Shown: positions 12,296-23,735 of the stretch, piece after piece
Layout: every line of letters starts with the position of its first letter
Position numbering within the stretch: position 1 is the stretch's first letter
Assembly: GCF_963675165.1 (NCBI RefSeq)
Contig: NC_087379.1
Span: 3,721,442 to 3,785,441, forward strand
Source of the DNA: Halichondria panicea
Lineage: Eukaryota > Porifera > Demospongiae > Suberitida > Halichondriidae
Direction of reading: 5' to 3'
Length of the DNA: 64,000 bases
The notes under the pieces: model-generated
Seen by the model: only the letters and a program-made list of their open reading frames with translations
The model's database searches: none
Told to the model about the DNA's origin: nothing
Made by a program: the position numbers and the translations under genes

Positions 12296-12640
12296 GGTCC
12301 ATACACGCCCACCTACTATCTACTATCTTTATAGCCTAGCTAGCTAGCTGTGGCCCTCTATGGCCGTAGATAGTGCACATGCGCGAATAGTGCACATGCG
12401 CGAACTGAGTTACCCATCTGGATACTTTAGTAAACCTTTATATTGTTTACTAGTTTCTTTCCGTATTCTTTCTGTATCAAATATTTGTTGAGAAGACTTG
12501 CTGGCTAGCTGTGGCCCTCTATGGTAGAAAGCTTGTACCACTAGTCTGAAGCCAGACTCATTTGTACAGAAACTGAGTTCAAAACATCCCGACCATCCAA
12601 CCGGTAGACAGCTCAGCCGGTACCTAGTTTCTTTGTAATC
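12296..12640. other. Unassigned, with short repeats
   Basis: Holds a 17-bp tandem duplication (ATAGTGCACATGCGCGA, 12370-12403) and two copies of 'TAGCTGTGGCCCTCTATGG' about 165 bp apart. No gene seen. Confidence 0.5.
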
Positions 12641-12644
12641 ATAT

Positions 12645-12860
12645 CACGGTTTGCAGCTCTAGGTTTGTTTGTTTGTCTGTTTGTTTGAGTATGCCTTCAC
12701 ACAACAGTAAGATATGGATGTTAAAGTTTCTTTGTCGAATAAAAGTGAGCCGTTGGCAGCTGCTAACAACTACACATACCAGGAACAATGGAACAAGGTC
12801 ACTAAAGTAGAAAGCTGTGCTGACTACGTATTTGCAGCTGAAGTGATCCTGTACGAACAA
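12645..12860 (-). repeat. Dispersed repeat R, inverted copy
   Basis: Shares TTGTTTGTTTGTCTG, CTTCACACAACA, GATGTTAAAGTTTCTTTGTC and ACTACGTATTTGCAGCTGAAG with 41330-41510, and in complement with 13360-13536. Confidence 0.65.
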
Positions 12861-13119
12861 TAAAAAGCTAAAATTGTGACTGGTTCCTATATACTCCAGC
12901 CTGGCAGGACTCTCTAAGCCTAAGCTGTGATCCCCTGCCTCCAGTATTTAGCTATTGAGTTGCTGTGCTGGTCATACAGATACTTTCTTGTCATCAGCCG
13001 AGGGTTTGCAGGGTTTGCAGCTATATTACTATTGCACTTTGCATTTTGACCCAATGACCACAATAAAATAGACTCCACCCTTTTCGCCTACAAAATTACA
13101 GTGTAACTAGAGCATTAAA

Positions 13120-13536
13120 GTGCATTAAAGTGCAAACCCTCGCCTGGTGACATGATAATAAAAAAACCAGAAGAGCAGTGCATGTAGCATGTATGACTAG
13201 CATGAGTACAGCAACTCAAGAGCAATAAAACTAAACTAACAACGTACATACATGAGACATGCACTATGGACTGGATCACAGCAAAGGAGTCAAAGGAGTC
13301 TTATACTAAGGGCTGGAGTATGTATCAGTCAACAACCAGTCATTTCTTGACAGTATTCAATTGTTCCTGGTACGGGATCTCATTTCAGCTGAAAATACAT
13401 AATCAAGCCTTGACTACGTATTTTTAGCTGAAGTGATCCCGTACCTTGACTCAAGGCCACGTGGCAAGTTTAAGCTTCTTAGCTTTTGCTCGCTTTTACT
13501 CGACAAAGAAGCTTTAACATCAAAATCTGCCACTAT
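13120..13536 (+). repeat. Dispersed repeat R, long copy
   Basis: Matches 35880-36245 in the same orientation: 'GCAAACCCTC..TGGTGACA', 'AGAGCAGTGCATGTAG', 'TTGTTCCTGGTAC.GGATC', 'TTTTAGCTTTTGCTCG'. It ends at CACTATTTAA, where a TTAACCCTTT terminus begins. Confidence 0.75.
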
Positions 13537-13860
13537 TTAACCCTTTCCCCGTTGAAGCCGTCATATGACGGCCACTCTAGTGGTCATTTTCAAAAATTCG
13601 TTGTGCACGCTGTGTTGGAGCTATGCGCACCTGTAGGTACCAACACATGCGCATTGAGCTGCTCATATGCTGCCTCGAGGTACACTTTGTACAGTAATGT
13701 CGAAAGAAAAGTGACCGTTTGATGATGTGTCAGTGAGGTTCTAGAGTAGCTTGACAGTGATGCTTATGGCCTTGTTGAGTGAGAGGAGAGAGGACAGTGA
13801 CTGGGATCATAGCTAGATAAAAAGCTACCTCCACAGGAGGAAATTGATCAGTTTCCAGCT
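13537..13860 (+). mobile_element. piggyBac-like 5' terminal fragment
   Basis: Begins TTAACCCTTTCCCC, the piggyBac-type TTAA plus CCCTTT terminus, placed at the TTAA that repeat R normally carries as CACTATTTAAACC. The following ~300 bp match 29756-29560 (complement) and partly 10110-10290. No intact transposase follows. Confidence 0.65.
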
Positions 13861-14038
13861 TGGAAACTAGCTTGTATACCAAAGTGGACAAGTGGAAAAG
13901 TGGAATGCAAGATTGTACACTGTACATCTCCCAGACTAGAAACTACTGATAAATGAACCAAAATTTCTCAAGCAATATCCATACTTGTAAATGTTCAGTT
14001 TCCATCCTTGCATATGTCCTGTTGCATGCCAAATATGG

Positions 14039-14163
14039 ACTTGAAAACTTCTAGCAAACTATTTTGTATGCACTTGGAAACTTCTAGCACACTATTTTGT
14101 ATGCACTTGGAAACTTCTAGCAAACTATTTTGTATGCACTTGGAAACTTCTAGCAAACTATTG
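14039..14163. repeat. 33-bp minisatellite, ~3.8 copies
   Basis: Unit starts ACTTGGAAACTTCTAGCAAA. Starts at 14039, 14072, 14105 and 14138 give an exact 33-bp period. Confidence 0.95.
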
Positions 14164-14792
14164 CAGAATATTAATCAAAATTAATTATTAATTATTATGA
14201 ATGCAATAATTATGACAAAGGTATGTATTATACATGAATCATAGTTAGTTTTACTGTTCTGTTCACACATTCAGTTCAGCAACCCCTGGCAGTAGCATAA
14301 GTCCACTTAATCAGAGCACAACAAGATAGTAACCATGGTAATAGTGTTATCAAATTAATGGTATTTATGTCCACAATACATTTTGGGTGAAATAGTACCC
14401 AAGAGGGTACTATTGTCAAGATATTATACAATAAATCTGAGTTGTATACAGTACACTTCATCTTAAATTTAATGCTGTTTTGCATGCTGGTCATGCTTCA
14501 AAGATCTACTCGCTGCTGACCAAGCAATACCAACTGTAACCACACGCTCACGCTCAAAACAAAAACGGCTATCGGATAGCACAATCAAAGTACTATCAAA
14601 AAAGCGTAGGGCATATATCAAATCAAAACAAACCCAATCATCAGAGTCAAACTAAGCTTTAGTTTGCTAATCCATGAATCAAAATCCAAGAGAACGTGGC
14701 TTGTCATTGTGAAATGGCATCATCACAGGGTGGTGCTTAGGGTGCTCCAGCACCCCCATCCAGACTCTGGTGCTCCAGCACCCTATCCAGAC
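14164..14792. other. Unassigned AT-rich sequence
   Basis: No gene seen; a 72-codon ORF on - (14276-14494) looks random. Near 14735-14790 'GGTGCTCCAGCACCC' is repeated. Confidence 0.4.
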
Positions 14793-14852
14793 TAACAAAA
14801 AGCTAGTGCAAGGCTAACTTATAAGAAAGTTTGTGCGGACAGATGATGCTAT
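14793..14852 (+). repeat. Dispersed AACAAAAAGCTAGTGC repeat, copy 1
   Basis: 'AACAAAAAGCTAGTGCAAGG', 'CTAACT' and 'TTTGTGCGGACAGATGATGC'. Same orientation at 27971-28026 and inverted at 50644-50722. Confidence 0.8.
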
Positions 14853-15217
14853 CAGAGGCAGCACTGGCAGTGGCAAAAAAGTGAGTACAAGCTATAACAA
14901 GCTTCCTAAGCTGTATGTGTTAACTCTACTGAATGTTTAGAGTCTTCTTTAGGGCCTGCATCACCTATTACACCTATTATAGACAGGCCGTAAGATTAAA
15001 ATATTAAAAATTCAATTGGTTGTAGTTGCATACAGTACTGTTTTGCATGCCTACATTGTATGTAGAATCGCTAGAAGCTTTATGGTTAGTACTGACTGTA
15101 CATGATAGATAGTAGTTGTATCTAGAATTTTTAGTGCTGAAAAGCATTGATTAGCCTTCTTTGTGTACGTACATACACTACGTTTAGGTGTGGCTGGATC
15201 CAATAATCAGAGATGGG

Positions 15218-15554
15218 GCCACATATGTACATGTACAGTGAACGTGAACAGAGGAACAGTGGCAGTAGCAGCGAGGTGAGCCAGGGTACATATTATGTGT
15301 GTTGACTACTAACCTATAGTGTTTTTTGAAATAGTAAAGTAATAGCCTCTCCTTTCATTCTTTGAGCCTTGAAAACATTTTTTTGACTATCAAGTATAAC
15401 AATAATATAATTCTTTGCGTAACAATAGGTAAAAGTGTCTGTGTCTGTGGCTACTGCTGTCCGTGAGTACTTCCGTGAGTACTTGCTGTCACTGCCCAGT
15501 GCCCCTTCACCTCTGTCAAGAGTGGAATACATGGTTAGACACATCCTCGCCTAA

Positions 15555-15556
<2 letters not shown>
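15218..15556 (+). CDS. Short spliced ORF, unrecognised
   Basis: Two coding-looking pieces joined by plausible splice signals. The first begins near ATG 15226 (MYSEREQRNSGSSSE) and ends GAG|GTGAGC at about 15275. The second starts after TAG near 15429 and reads KVSVSVATAVREYF..., ...SLPSAPSPLSRVEYMVRH, stopping TAA at about 15556. An 11-bp tandem duplication (CCGTGAGTACTT-type) lies in it. A CA tract begins right after the stop. I recognise no family. Confidence 0.35.
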
Positions 15557-15560
<4 letters not shown>

Positions 15561-15598
<38 letters not shown>

Positions 15599-15822
15599 GC
15601 AAGCATAATTATACACACGGCATTATTATACGTACACGCACACACGCACACACACACACACCACCACACACTCTCACTCACACACACACCTCACTCACAC
15701 ACACACAAACACTCGCACACACACTCGCACACACACGCACACGCAAGCATACACACACGCACACGCAAGCATACACACACACACACACACACCACACACA
15801 TATACGCACACACATCACAAAT
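15561..15822. repeat. CA satellite block D
   Basis: CA-rich tract with ACACGCAAGCATAC variants; lacks the GGGGG islands of the blocks further left. Confidence 0.9.
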
Positions 15823-16036
15823 ACAAGCACATTACTTTGTACAGGAAGGTTGACGTTCGTGGTAGGACTGTCACAACAGTGGTGGTCAGCAGTATTCGAA
15901 TTCCTCAGTGTCATGTCCTGTCCAGATCTACATTTTTGCTAATAATTATTGTTGTAATTATTGTTGTTAGTCCATGCATTGAGTGAAGCTATTTTATTTG
16001 TTGGTTGGAGTAATGTAACTCCTCTCTAAACTGTTA

Positions 16037-16188
16037 TTGATCAGAAAATTCATCATCACTGCCCTCCATGACTGGCACGTCTCTGTCTATTTTGCTGTAC
16101 TCAGCTGTTAGATCTTCTATGTCAATCTCTGCAGGTCCCCATTGTCCAGAATTTCTTGCAGCACCTCCTCACTGGTCTAGAGTTCTAT
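16037..16188 (-). CDS. C-terminal exon of an unrecognised gene
   Basis: Complement strand: AG acceptor (AAAATTATATAG) at about 16189, then SEEVLQEILDNGD and, one frame over, EIDIEDLTAEYSKIDRD and VPVMEGSDDEFSDQ followed by a stop at about 16037. The acidic C-terminus and the acceptor favour a real exon; one frameshift lies between the halves. Upstream exons were not found. Confidence 0.4.
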
Positions 16189-16189
16189 A

Positions 16190-16990
16190 TAATTTTTGAA
16201 AGTGTTTGTTTATGCCAATAATTTAGCTGCATATTCAAGCAGGTATTGCAAAAACATAGTATGAGTTTTTGACTGCATATATACTTACCTGAGTGACGCC
16301 AATAGGCGTTATTGGCGGTTAAGAGATATCCATTTGGGACTTATGCCCACCCAATACTTATGCCCACCCACTACTTATGCCCACCCTATAACTCATTTGG
16401 TCCCTTTTATAGGTACTAGTGGGAACATGGAATTCAGCAAAACTAATGAATACTAATGAATATGAATACTAATGAATACACTAAATTCCTTCAAAACACA
16501 TGTACACATGTCAACGTCATTGGGTAACAAGTTAGTTATTGCAGGCGCCCTCGTGCACTCGTGCATCGTGCAACATGCCTATTGCTCCAGTGCAATATAT
16601 GGCTAATACTTAATGGTGTTTTGCAAAAAAAGCTGCCTTAACCTTACCTGAGTAGTACGAGGTCCAGCACGTTGCTGTCTTTTTGACATGCTGATCAAGC
16701 GCACAGTTTTTTTATAATTTCACACATGGATTGATATCGGGCACCAGTGTCGTTAAGGTTATTGGGATATATTGGTATATGTGAATATATCTTTTGGAAC
16801 TTTGCAATAATGTAGTCTTATAATGAAGGAACATGTTGAACGTGTTTTTAAAGTCATGTGACTTTCAGGACTTTCAGGGGTGGAGCTACAGTGAAATATA
16901 CAACTTTACAATTTCTGGAATACATACAAGTGCAGCCACACCGCCAAATTTTTTATAAAGTGCAACTCGCAACTCAGTTTTACCATTTTT
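16190..16990. other. Unassigned intergenic sequence
   Basis: Contains three tandem copies of ~15-bp 'ACTTATGCCCACCCA' at about 16338-16386. It includes the likely upstream region of the gene starting near 16991, but no core promoter motif stands out. Confidence 0.4.
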
Positions 16991-18316
16991 ATGGCGCCCG
17001 GATATGATGTCCACCAACCAGACGGATCAATAAAGTCCAGCCCTCGGCGACCCATGTTTTCTTTGTTCACATTAGGAGGCCATACCTAATCCGTTCCCCC
17101 TCCCAACGTTTCGTGCCAGTACACAGTACTGAACATAATTTGTCTCTCAAGAAGTTGCTAGATGCAGACAGGAAATATATGGTACAGACGTTAACGACAA
17201 TGTTAATGACGTATGACCAAAAGCCTTCATGCTTAATCGTTGCAAAATCATTGGTACACAAACATGATTTTCTTAAAGACAGATGGAAATACTAGGGGCA
17301 TGTATAGATTAGGAGTCTAAATATTACAAAAATTCATGTGCAGAACTCTTGGAAGTGGTTCAATCGGAAAGTATCAGAGCAACCTACATGTAGTCCGGCC
17401 AAAAAACCGAAGAAAAACCCCAGAGTAGAGAAGCATCAGTATCCTATTATCCCCGATGATGAAACATCTGTTGAACGAAATGTCAAGAAGAAACAGAAAA
17501 AGCTGGAAAACAGAATTACCAGCAGTTGAAGGAGCTAATGGCTCGTACACTACTGACGCGTACTGAATGGATCAGAACTGAGTGTCCTCCCCTTAAAACA
17601 ATTTTGGAACAATAATTATCCTCTTCTAAAAAGGTGATTAAGGTGTAGTAATTAAGGTGACTAGATTGTCGACATAGTTTTTTTTATGCACCTTACTATA
17701 TTTAATTTGCAATTACAAAATAATGTACATATAGGTTGATCAAGAATTCAGTCTGATATCCCAGAAGGATGAGCTTAGAGATAATTTCGAAGAATGTTTG
17801 TTAAAGTGGGCTCCCATTCAAGTCGCTGTAGATGACGATCCAGCAGGTGTGTATTTATAATGTATGACTGAAATACTCCCCACACAGACAAAGTAGTTTT
17901 GACAGCATTAAGGTGTTTGTTTGTCTCTCCTAATGGTGCCAACAAAGATAAAAAAAACCTGACGGTGATATACCATTCGTGATGAAATTTGTGCCTGTAA
18001 GTTTTTATTGGGACAGCTCCATCTGAAGCTGCTGACAATCAGCCACACATTGTGGTAATTACTGACGATGATGATGACGATCAGCACAAACTCTTACTCT
18101 GAAGACCGATAATCTTATGGTAGCAACTTACTTTCTCGTAGCGTCACACTATGTCACACAAAAGCCAAAGACTTGCTTACCTTTCTTGTCTCTAAGGTGG
18201 CTGGCAGCATCAAGGTGTCCGGTTATAAGTGGGGAACGATGGTGGCCACGCACATCAGTGGTCTAAGTCAACTGTACCAACAAGAAACTGCGGCAATTAA
18301 TATGGAAGATTACTGA
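16991..18316 (+). CDS. Multi-exon gene resembling SAMD3-like proteins
   Basis: Exon 1 may start at ATG 16991 (MAPGYDVHQPDG), with one frame break near 17085; its core reads RRPYLIRSPSQRF, then STEHNLSLKKLLDADRKYMV and KPSCLIVAKSLVHKHDFLKD. Exon 2 opens after TGTGCAG at 17342 with NSWKWFNRKVSEQ and continues to KELMARTLLTRTEWI and CPPLKTILE, donor at 17633. Exon 3 is 17735-17846 (VDQEFSLISQKDELRDNFEE, KWAPIQVAVDDDPA). Exon 4 begins 18017 (PSEAADNQPHIVVITDDDDD) and leads with one shift to DLLTFLVSKVAGSIKVSGY and the stop near 18314. AATAAA at 18395 could be the poly(A) signal. The order 'D-R-K-V-V ... LKD ... SWK-W ... WI-E-PPL-IL' recalls the large uncharacterised family often labelled sterile alpha motif domain-containing 3-like in fishes and cnidarians. 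No SAM domain is visible here. Cellular role unknown. Confidence 0.55.
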
Positions 18317-18394
18317 GTACTGTTTATAAAATAATGTGTATATATGATGTATATTTTTCTACTATTGTTGCATGTATTTTTTAAAATTAAATTA

Positions 18395-18400
18395 AATAAA
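18395..18400 (+). promoter_or_regulatory. Possible poly(A) signal AATAAA
   Basis: AATAAA 79 bp downstream of the stop codon of the preceding gene, in an AT-rich stretch. Confidence 0.4.
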
Positions 18401-18402
18401 AC

Positions 18403-18605
18403 AAAATAATTACGTTAAAAGGACAGACCAGTATTTGTGATGACATTACATCAACCTGTTGGATTAACAACACTTTGTACGTGTTTTAAATTGACGTTAA
18501 AAAACATTACTCGTTAAAATAAAATAATTACGTTGAAAGGACAGACCAGTATTCATGACGACATTACATCAACCTGTTGGACCTGTTGGATTAACACCAC
18601 TATGT
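18403..18605. repeat. Imperfect tandem pair, ~118-bp spacing
   Basis: 'AATAATTACGTTAAAAGGAC' and 'AGACCAGTATT.GTGA.GACATTACATCAACC' appear at about 18403 and again at about 18521 with few differences. Downstream, TTGTTAATNTAAC recurs about five times to 18840. Confidence 0.8.
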
Positions 18606-18849
18606 AGAATGTACACCCCTGCCTTTGTTAATATAACACAACACGTGCCTGTTTTTGTTAATTTAACAATATCACTAATCTGTCAGATCAACAAAGCCAT
18701 AGAATAAACTGACATATGATTGTTAATATAACTGGGGAACAATACCTATCTTTGTTAATTGAATTCTATGTTTAAACAACAAACAATTATTATGTTATTT
18801 CATTTTCGCTACTGGTACATATATTTTTTGTTAATTTGACAAATCATTT

Positions 18850-19005
18850 TACGAGTCCTAGAATGCCTAGCCTTCATCTAACTAACTCGTCTTCTCCAGA
18901 AATCTGCTATACGGAAGTGCCCGGAAATCAATAATTGACGTTTGAGGCGTTGCAGTACTTCGTAGCGTTCCCTCGAACATATCTACAGATAGAAAATCTC
19001 AGGTA
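18850..19005 (-). repeat. Dispersed repeat D, inverted partial copy
   Basis: Complement of 30000-30190: 'GAATGCCTAGCCTTCATCTA', 'GGAAGTGCCCGGAAATCAAT', 'GGCGTTGCAGTACTTCGTAG'. Confidence 0.8.
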
Positions 19006-19007
19006 GG

Positions 19008-19164
19008 TTAAGGACTGGGACCAGCAATAATTGCTGGATCAGCTAAAACGCAGCCACGCCCACGATTATGTTTTGTGTGGTTTAGCTACCAGCGGGTATA
19101 TTGGTATATTATAGGTTGAAGTGCCTCTTATAAATGTCTTTTTTATGTTGGTCCCAGTCCTTAA
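19008..19164. mobile_element. MITE with TTAAGGACTGGGACCA termini
   Basis: 157 bp, perfect 16-bp inverted repeats TTAAGGACTGGGACCA / TGGTCCCAGTCCTTAA including the TTAA. Consistent with a piggyBac-type MITE. A half copy is at 9621-9647. Confidence 0.8.
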
Positions 19165-19690
19165 ATGAAAAGCAGTTTTCATGGGAAATTCATGGATACA
19201 AATTAGAATTTCAAAGATTGAGCATTGTGAAATATCCATTAAAATTTAATAATAGTTATAAAGTGAGTCAAAATTTACATATCCATCAAATGAAACTTAA
19301 AACGTACATGCTATGGCCACGAACATTTGTATGCCATAACATAACATAATATCTTCTGTCTCTTTTTCCTCTCCCAGTGCACACGTAGAAGGATCGTTCT
19401 TTTCGTTATCTCTGACAACCAATATTTCGAGCCCTATGTGCATATAAAAAATTTCTATTGATTTGCATTCATGAGGAATAACAGTGAATACAATAGATTT
19501 ACCTGTATAAACATAATTATTATGAGACTGCATGTGTATAATTATTAATTATTGTAGAGATACACCAACACACACAGAACACTAATAAACAGGTAGGTAC
19601 GTATTAACTGTTGTCTACTGCTAGCCAGAACAACTGCCTGGAGAAACTCACTTATAATAAGAAGCCACTCTTGGTCCCTCCTTATTTCTG
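19165..19690. other. Unassigned sequence
   Basis: Two short ORFs (71 and 78 codons) look non-coding. No repeat recognised. Confidence 0.4.
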
Positions 19691-19694
19691 ACTA

Positions 19695-19908
19695 CTTTGA
19701 CTCAAGTCTCAAGTCTCTCTAGTAGAATCCTAGGCTGCAGCTGCAGCTGCAAAGTATATATAATTATAGGTATTTTACTGTTGGATGTGTACAGCTATTA
19801 TACTGCCTGGAGAAAGAGAAACTCACCACTTGCTATCCTGGTCATGACACCATCCTCTGTTTCATCCTCTTTGAGCCTTTGTTCCCTGGTATACGTAGTA
19901 GTGGCGTA
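19695..19908 (-). CDS. Two-exon 5' end of an unrecognised gene
   Basis: Complement strand: ATG at 19908 opens MYATTTYTREQRLKEDETED, then GVMTRIAS, and ends at a GTGAGTTT donor near 19820. A second piece follows an acceptor (ATATATACTTTGCAG) near 19750 with LQLQPRILLERLE, in which a 7-bp duplication (GACTTGA) breaks the frame. Charged, helix-prone composition. Later exons not identified. Confidence 0.4.
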
Positions 19909-19939
19909 CATGGTATCCTCTGAAGTTTCCCTGCTTTAA

Positions 19940-20529
19940 TTTTTAGACTCTCAGTTCTGGAGCTATAGCAACTAGTAACTGCGCATGCGCGCTGCACTGG
20001 GCTTTATATAGAAATTCTGAAAAAAGAAAAGAAAAGCAACCAACAACCAACAGAGTCAAAGACTTAAATGAGAACTCAATGGTCTTCTCTTGCTTTATGG
20101 AGGGGTGTCTGCAAGATCCACCAGACATGATCCAAATTTTCTTGTTCAGTGCTCACATGATATTAAATTTAGGCCATACATTTTTACCTGCTGCAATCAT
20201 TATCAGGCCAAAAATTAATATTATTTTACTGTTAGTTTCATGGAGTTGTCAAAAACAGCATACCCATCAAATCACCGTGAATACAACGTGAATACGAAAA
20301 TCATGGTGATTTCACGATGTTTTACAGTTAAAGCTGTTATCAATGAAAAGTTTCATTGGTTGCTACTACAATAATTAATTGCTTTTTCATTTGCGATTCA
20401 AAGGATAGAGGCCAGTAGTGTGGAGATGAGTACAGGGTTTTGCAGAGTTCTTATAACATGAACTTTTAATCAGTCTGCACATGCTACCTTAGTTATCTCA
20501 AAAGATCTCACCGCTGACTATAGCTAAGT
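19940..20529. other. Unassigned sequence
   Basis: Only short random-looking ORFs; no repeat identified. Confidence 0.4.
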
Positions 20530-21234
20530 TTACTCTGCGCACTTAAGGCCCGGGTCCAGATTTCAACACCAAAATTTACACTATGTTCATACTGCTGTAT
20601 TATTTGCAATATACAGTGTATGCTGCATCAAAATGATCCAAAATGAAGCTCAATGTTTTATTTTTCCAAAAAACTAATTAGCTTAATTCAATTATGCTAA
20701 TTAGTCCCATAAATGGTGATGACGTCATGGCACTTTCAGAAAGAGAAGTGCAAATACGGCGTTGAAGATGCCAAGATCAAGCTTCAAAAACAAGGCTAGT
20801 TGAACATCTCATAGCTAGGTACTAGTATCCTTGATGGGAAGAGTAGGAGTTATTGTATTCTTGAGATACACAAAATAGCCTACCTCTAGAGTGGCTGTCA
20901 GAGCTAAAGAAGCTAGCATAGCTAAGAAAGTTTTGGACATTTTTACTTCCCATCAAGGAAACATAATCATAACAACATACTCTATCTTTTGAGGGCCTAA
21001 ACAGCTACTCTTACTTTGTTTAAGTCCGCCGTATTTGTTGCCAAAGATAATCTATAATAGTTCTAGCAGCTAGCTAAGCAAATAAAATACATTGACCTTA
21101 TGACGTCACATGCAATGAATAACATTAATAAACATTATGAATCTCATTAACACTACATGATCTACATAAAATGTTGGCAATGAATAAAATTAATCTTATC
21201 AGTGCCTGACCCAGGCCTTAACTGCGCAGAGTAA
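20530..21234. mobile_element. ~705-bp inverted-repeat element U, copy 1
   Basis: Ends TACTCTGCGCACTTAAGGCC and the complement of TTACTCTGCGCAGTTAAGGC. The interior matches 34010-34962 in inverted orientation: 'CTTCAAAAACAAGGCTAG', 'TATTCTTGAGATACA', 'TTGCCAAAGATAATCT', 'CTAGCAGCTAGCTAAGCAAA'. No coding capacity. Confidence 0.8.
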
Positions 21235-21484
21235 GTCCACACTTGCATTTTAGCTCAGCTCATAGAAGAGCAGGACCCAAACTCTCTTTTCTGATGTGCT
21301 GATAATTGGTAAAGAAAAGAGTGGCTGCCCGAGTACTTCCAGAGTGTGGAAGCATCTGTAATAATTAATTATAGTGATCTTGTGAATGAGAATGAGCACT
21401 GAAGAATGAGCACTGATGAGAATGAGCACTGATCCAGCATCCTTGTTGACATGTACACATGTACAATAATCTTGCTGTTCAGAG

Positions 21485-23735
21485 ATGTTTTTGCATCGAG
21501 TGAGAATGACACTTGTTTCTCCTGGGGTGAAATGTTCTGGGGTGGAATGTTCTGCAGTTTGTCGGCTAAATTATGACCCTCCCGAAAACTACTCGCTAGA
21601 AAAAGTAATGGGCTTCATGAAAAACCGTCAACCTCGCAAGACGCTACACCTCCAATATACCAGAGGTGGGCACATACATTTTTTGATTATGCCATTGATC
21701 TGGATGATCAACTCGATCACAGCAGACTTGTTAAGCAGAACTGAAGAACTGTCCTTGTCGAGGAGAAACTCCTCATCAAGCGCAACTCCAGCATTCTGGA
21801 GGTGAAGACAGGGGGACAGGGGGAAAGGGGGCGGGGGGACAGGGGGCGGGTGAGACTAAAAACAATATTGACATAATTATAATTGTATATTTTTTACAGC
21901 TCAGCGTGTCCAGCGGCACTGCAAGCCAAACCACCCTGAGACGGCGCATCAGGAAGAGAGTGAGCGGTGGTGCGGAGGTACAGCAGATGAGCAACGAGGT
22001 CAGGGAAGGAAGATCGGGATAAATTGATAGAAGAGATGGCAGGGTGCTTCCAGTTCAGTCAGCCAAAGTTCATGATTCAAGTGAATATGTATGTATATAT
22101 GACTTACCTCTTTTAATTTCTTACCTCTTTTAATTTTTCCTTTCCAGTGCGTCTGAGAAGAAGATGCAGAGAAGGTACAATTTAATTAACCATTATTAAG
22201 AGACAGCCATTATTAAGAGACAGTACTGTCTGACTGTGCAAACATTTATTTCTTTTTAGAGTGCACTTACTTGGCTGCTGACGAGTCAAGTTGGGTGGAG
22301 ATAAGGGAGGAGGGAGTTTTAAGAATGGTATTTCAGATATGTAATGTAGAGCAATATGTAATGTAGAGCATCCTAATTCCCCTGTTAATACCTGTGTTTT
22401 TGAGGAACCTGAAGATCGCACTACAGAGGTTCGAATATGAGGTGGACAGCAAGACATGGAGGTACAGAGGAAAGACAGACAGAGGAAAGACAATCCGAGT
22501 ATTCCTTAGCGGGGATTATGAGTTCCTGTGTAAAATATATGGGCTGTCAGGTGCAAAAGGAATAACTATATACACATACCGTCGGCACTGGTGCTTGACA
22601 AAGCTAAAGACTTGACAAAGCTAAGGAACCCGCCCACTACTGTTCAAAGCAGAAGCACTGCCAGTATGGCCACAGACTACCGGAGGGATCCTAAAGAACG
22701 TCAAAAACCTCAACAATTGTGTTCGGGAACCTTTTTTCAAATGCATCTACATTTGCATCTACATTGTTAATTCACACCCACCTTACACCTTATTCCAAAA
22801 TAGAAATGCAGATTTGTCCTCCAGGACTGCACATCAATTTAGGGATTTTTTTACCGGCTCTTCCAATTGATGGAGGATGAATGTCATGTGCTTGAGTCTC
22901 ATGGTTTGAAGATAGTCGCGAGAGGGGTGGCCCTTCATACTCAAGTGACTCAGGTTACATGGAACAAATAAAATAAATGTATAGGGTAAAAGAAGAAGTG
23001 TCTCAACTCAATGACCTGGTGGCCTTGCTCTGTGTGTTTGGTGAAGGTGAGGAGGAAGACGATCCTCGACTCTCAGCACTCCGCTCAGAATTTGAGGAGA
23101 AAGCTTCGCACGCGAAGAAGCTTGTGAGTGATAAACTAAGACGATGAGTTATGTACATAATTATACTAAGACTAACGAGAAAACAGCAAAACAGCAAAAG
23201 GGTACAGAGGACGGCTAGATGCTGCTCTAGAAGCTGCTCTAGAAGACTTCAATGTTCGGGGCATGTTTTTGGGAAATCACGTAAACCGGACCCCTAAAAA
23301 CTAGAAACTCCAGAGCAAGCAGTTGTCGAGTGCTGGATCTCAGGGGAAGTTTTGTGTCACCCTAACTCTATTCCGCAAGTGCAATATATATAATCAAAAT
23401 AATTATGATCACACAGGACTTCCCTAGGTAATTTAAATTGTGTAAAATGACAACGTACCATGTAAATTTACTCCAAAGGTACCCACATCTCCACCTTTAT
23501 GACATTTTATCGAGTATCGAGAGCAATTTCCTCAAGCAACCGTCATACCAAAGATGCACATGCTAGAGAAGCATGTGGTGATTGGCTGGACCAGTGGCAG
23601 GTGGGAATAGGACTCATGGGAGAGCAAGGGGCTGAGGCCCACAATTTAAAAGTTACGTATCGCCGAAACAGCACTATGTTTACATCCATCATTGCATGCA
23701 GACCTCCATCTGTAAAGGAGACAAAATAAGAACGA
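21485..23735 (+). pseudogene. Transposon-type gene of unnamed metazoan family
   Basis: Coding blocks in order on +: VEEKLLIKRNSSILEV (about 21745-21795), an intron with clean borders (GTGAGACTAAAA...TTTTTTACAG, 21849-21900), LSVSSGTASQTTLRRRIRKR, KLGGDKGGGSFK (about 22285), CNVEHPNSPVNTCVF (about 22358), GKTIRVFLSGDYEFLCKIYG (about 22490), QICPPGLHINLGIF and LFQLMEDECHVLE (22812-22900), VKEEVSQLNDLVALLC (22986), a FLGNHVN-like block (about 23270), and WLDQWQVGIGLMGEQGAEA (about 23580-23635). I recall this motif series from multi-copy uncharacterised proteins in cnidarians and sponges. Frameshifts separate the blocks; some are 7-16-bp tandem duplications (for example at 22340-22372). Confidence 0.65.
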
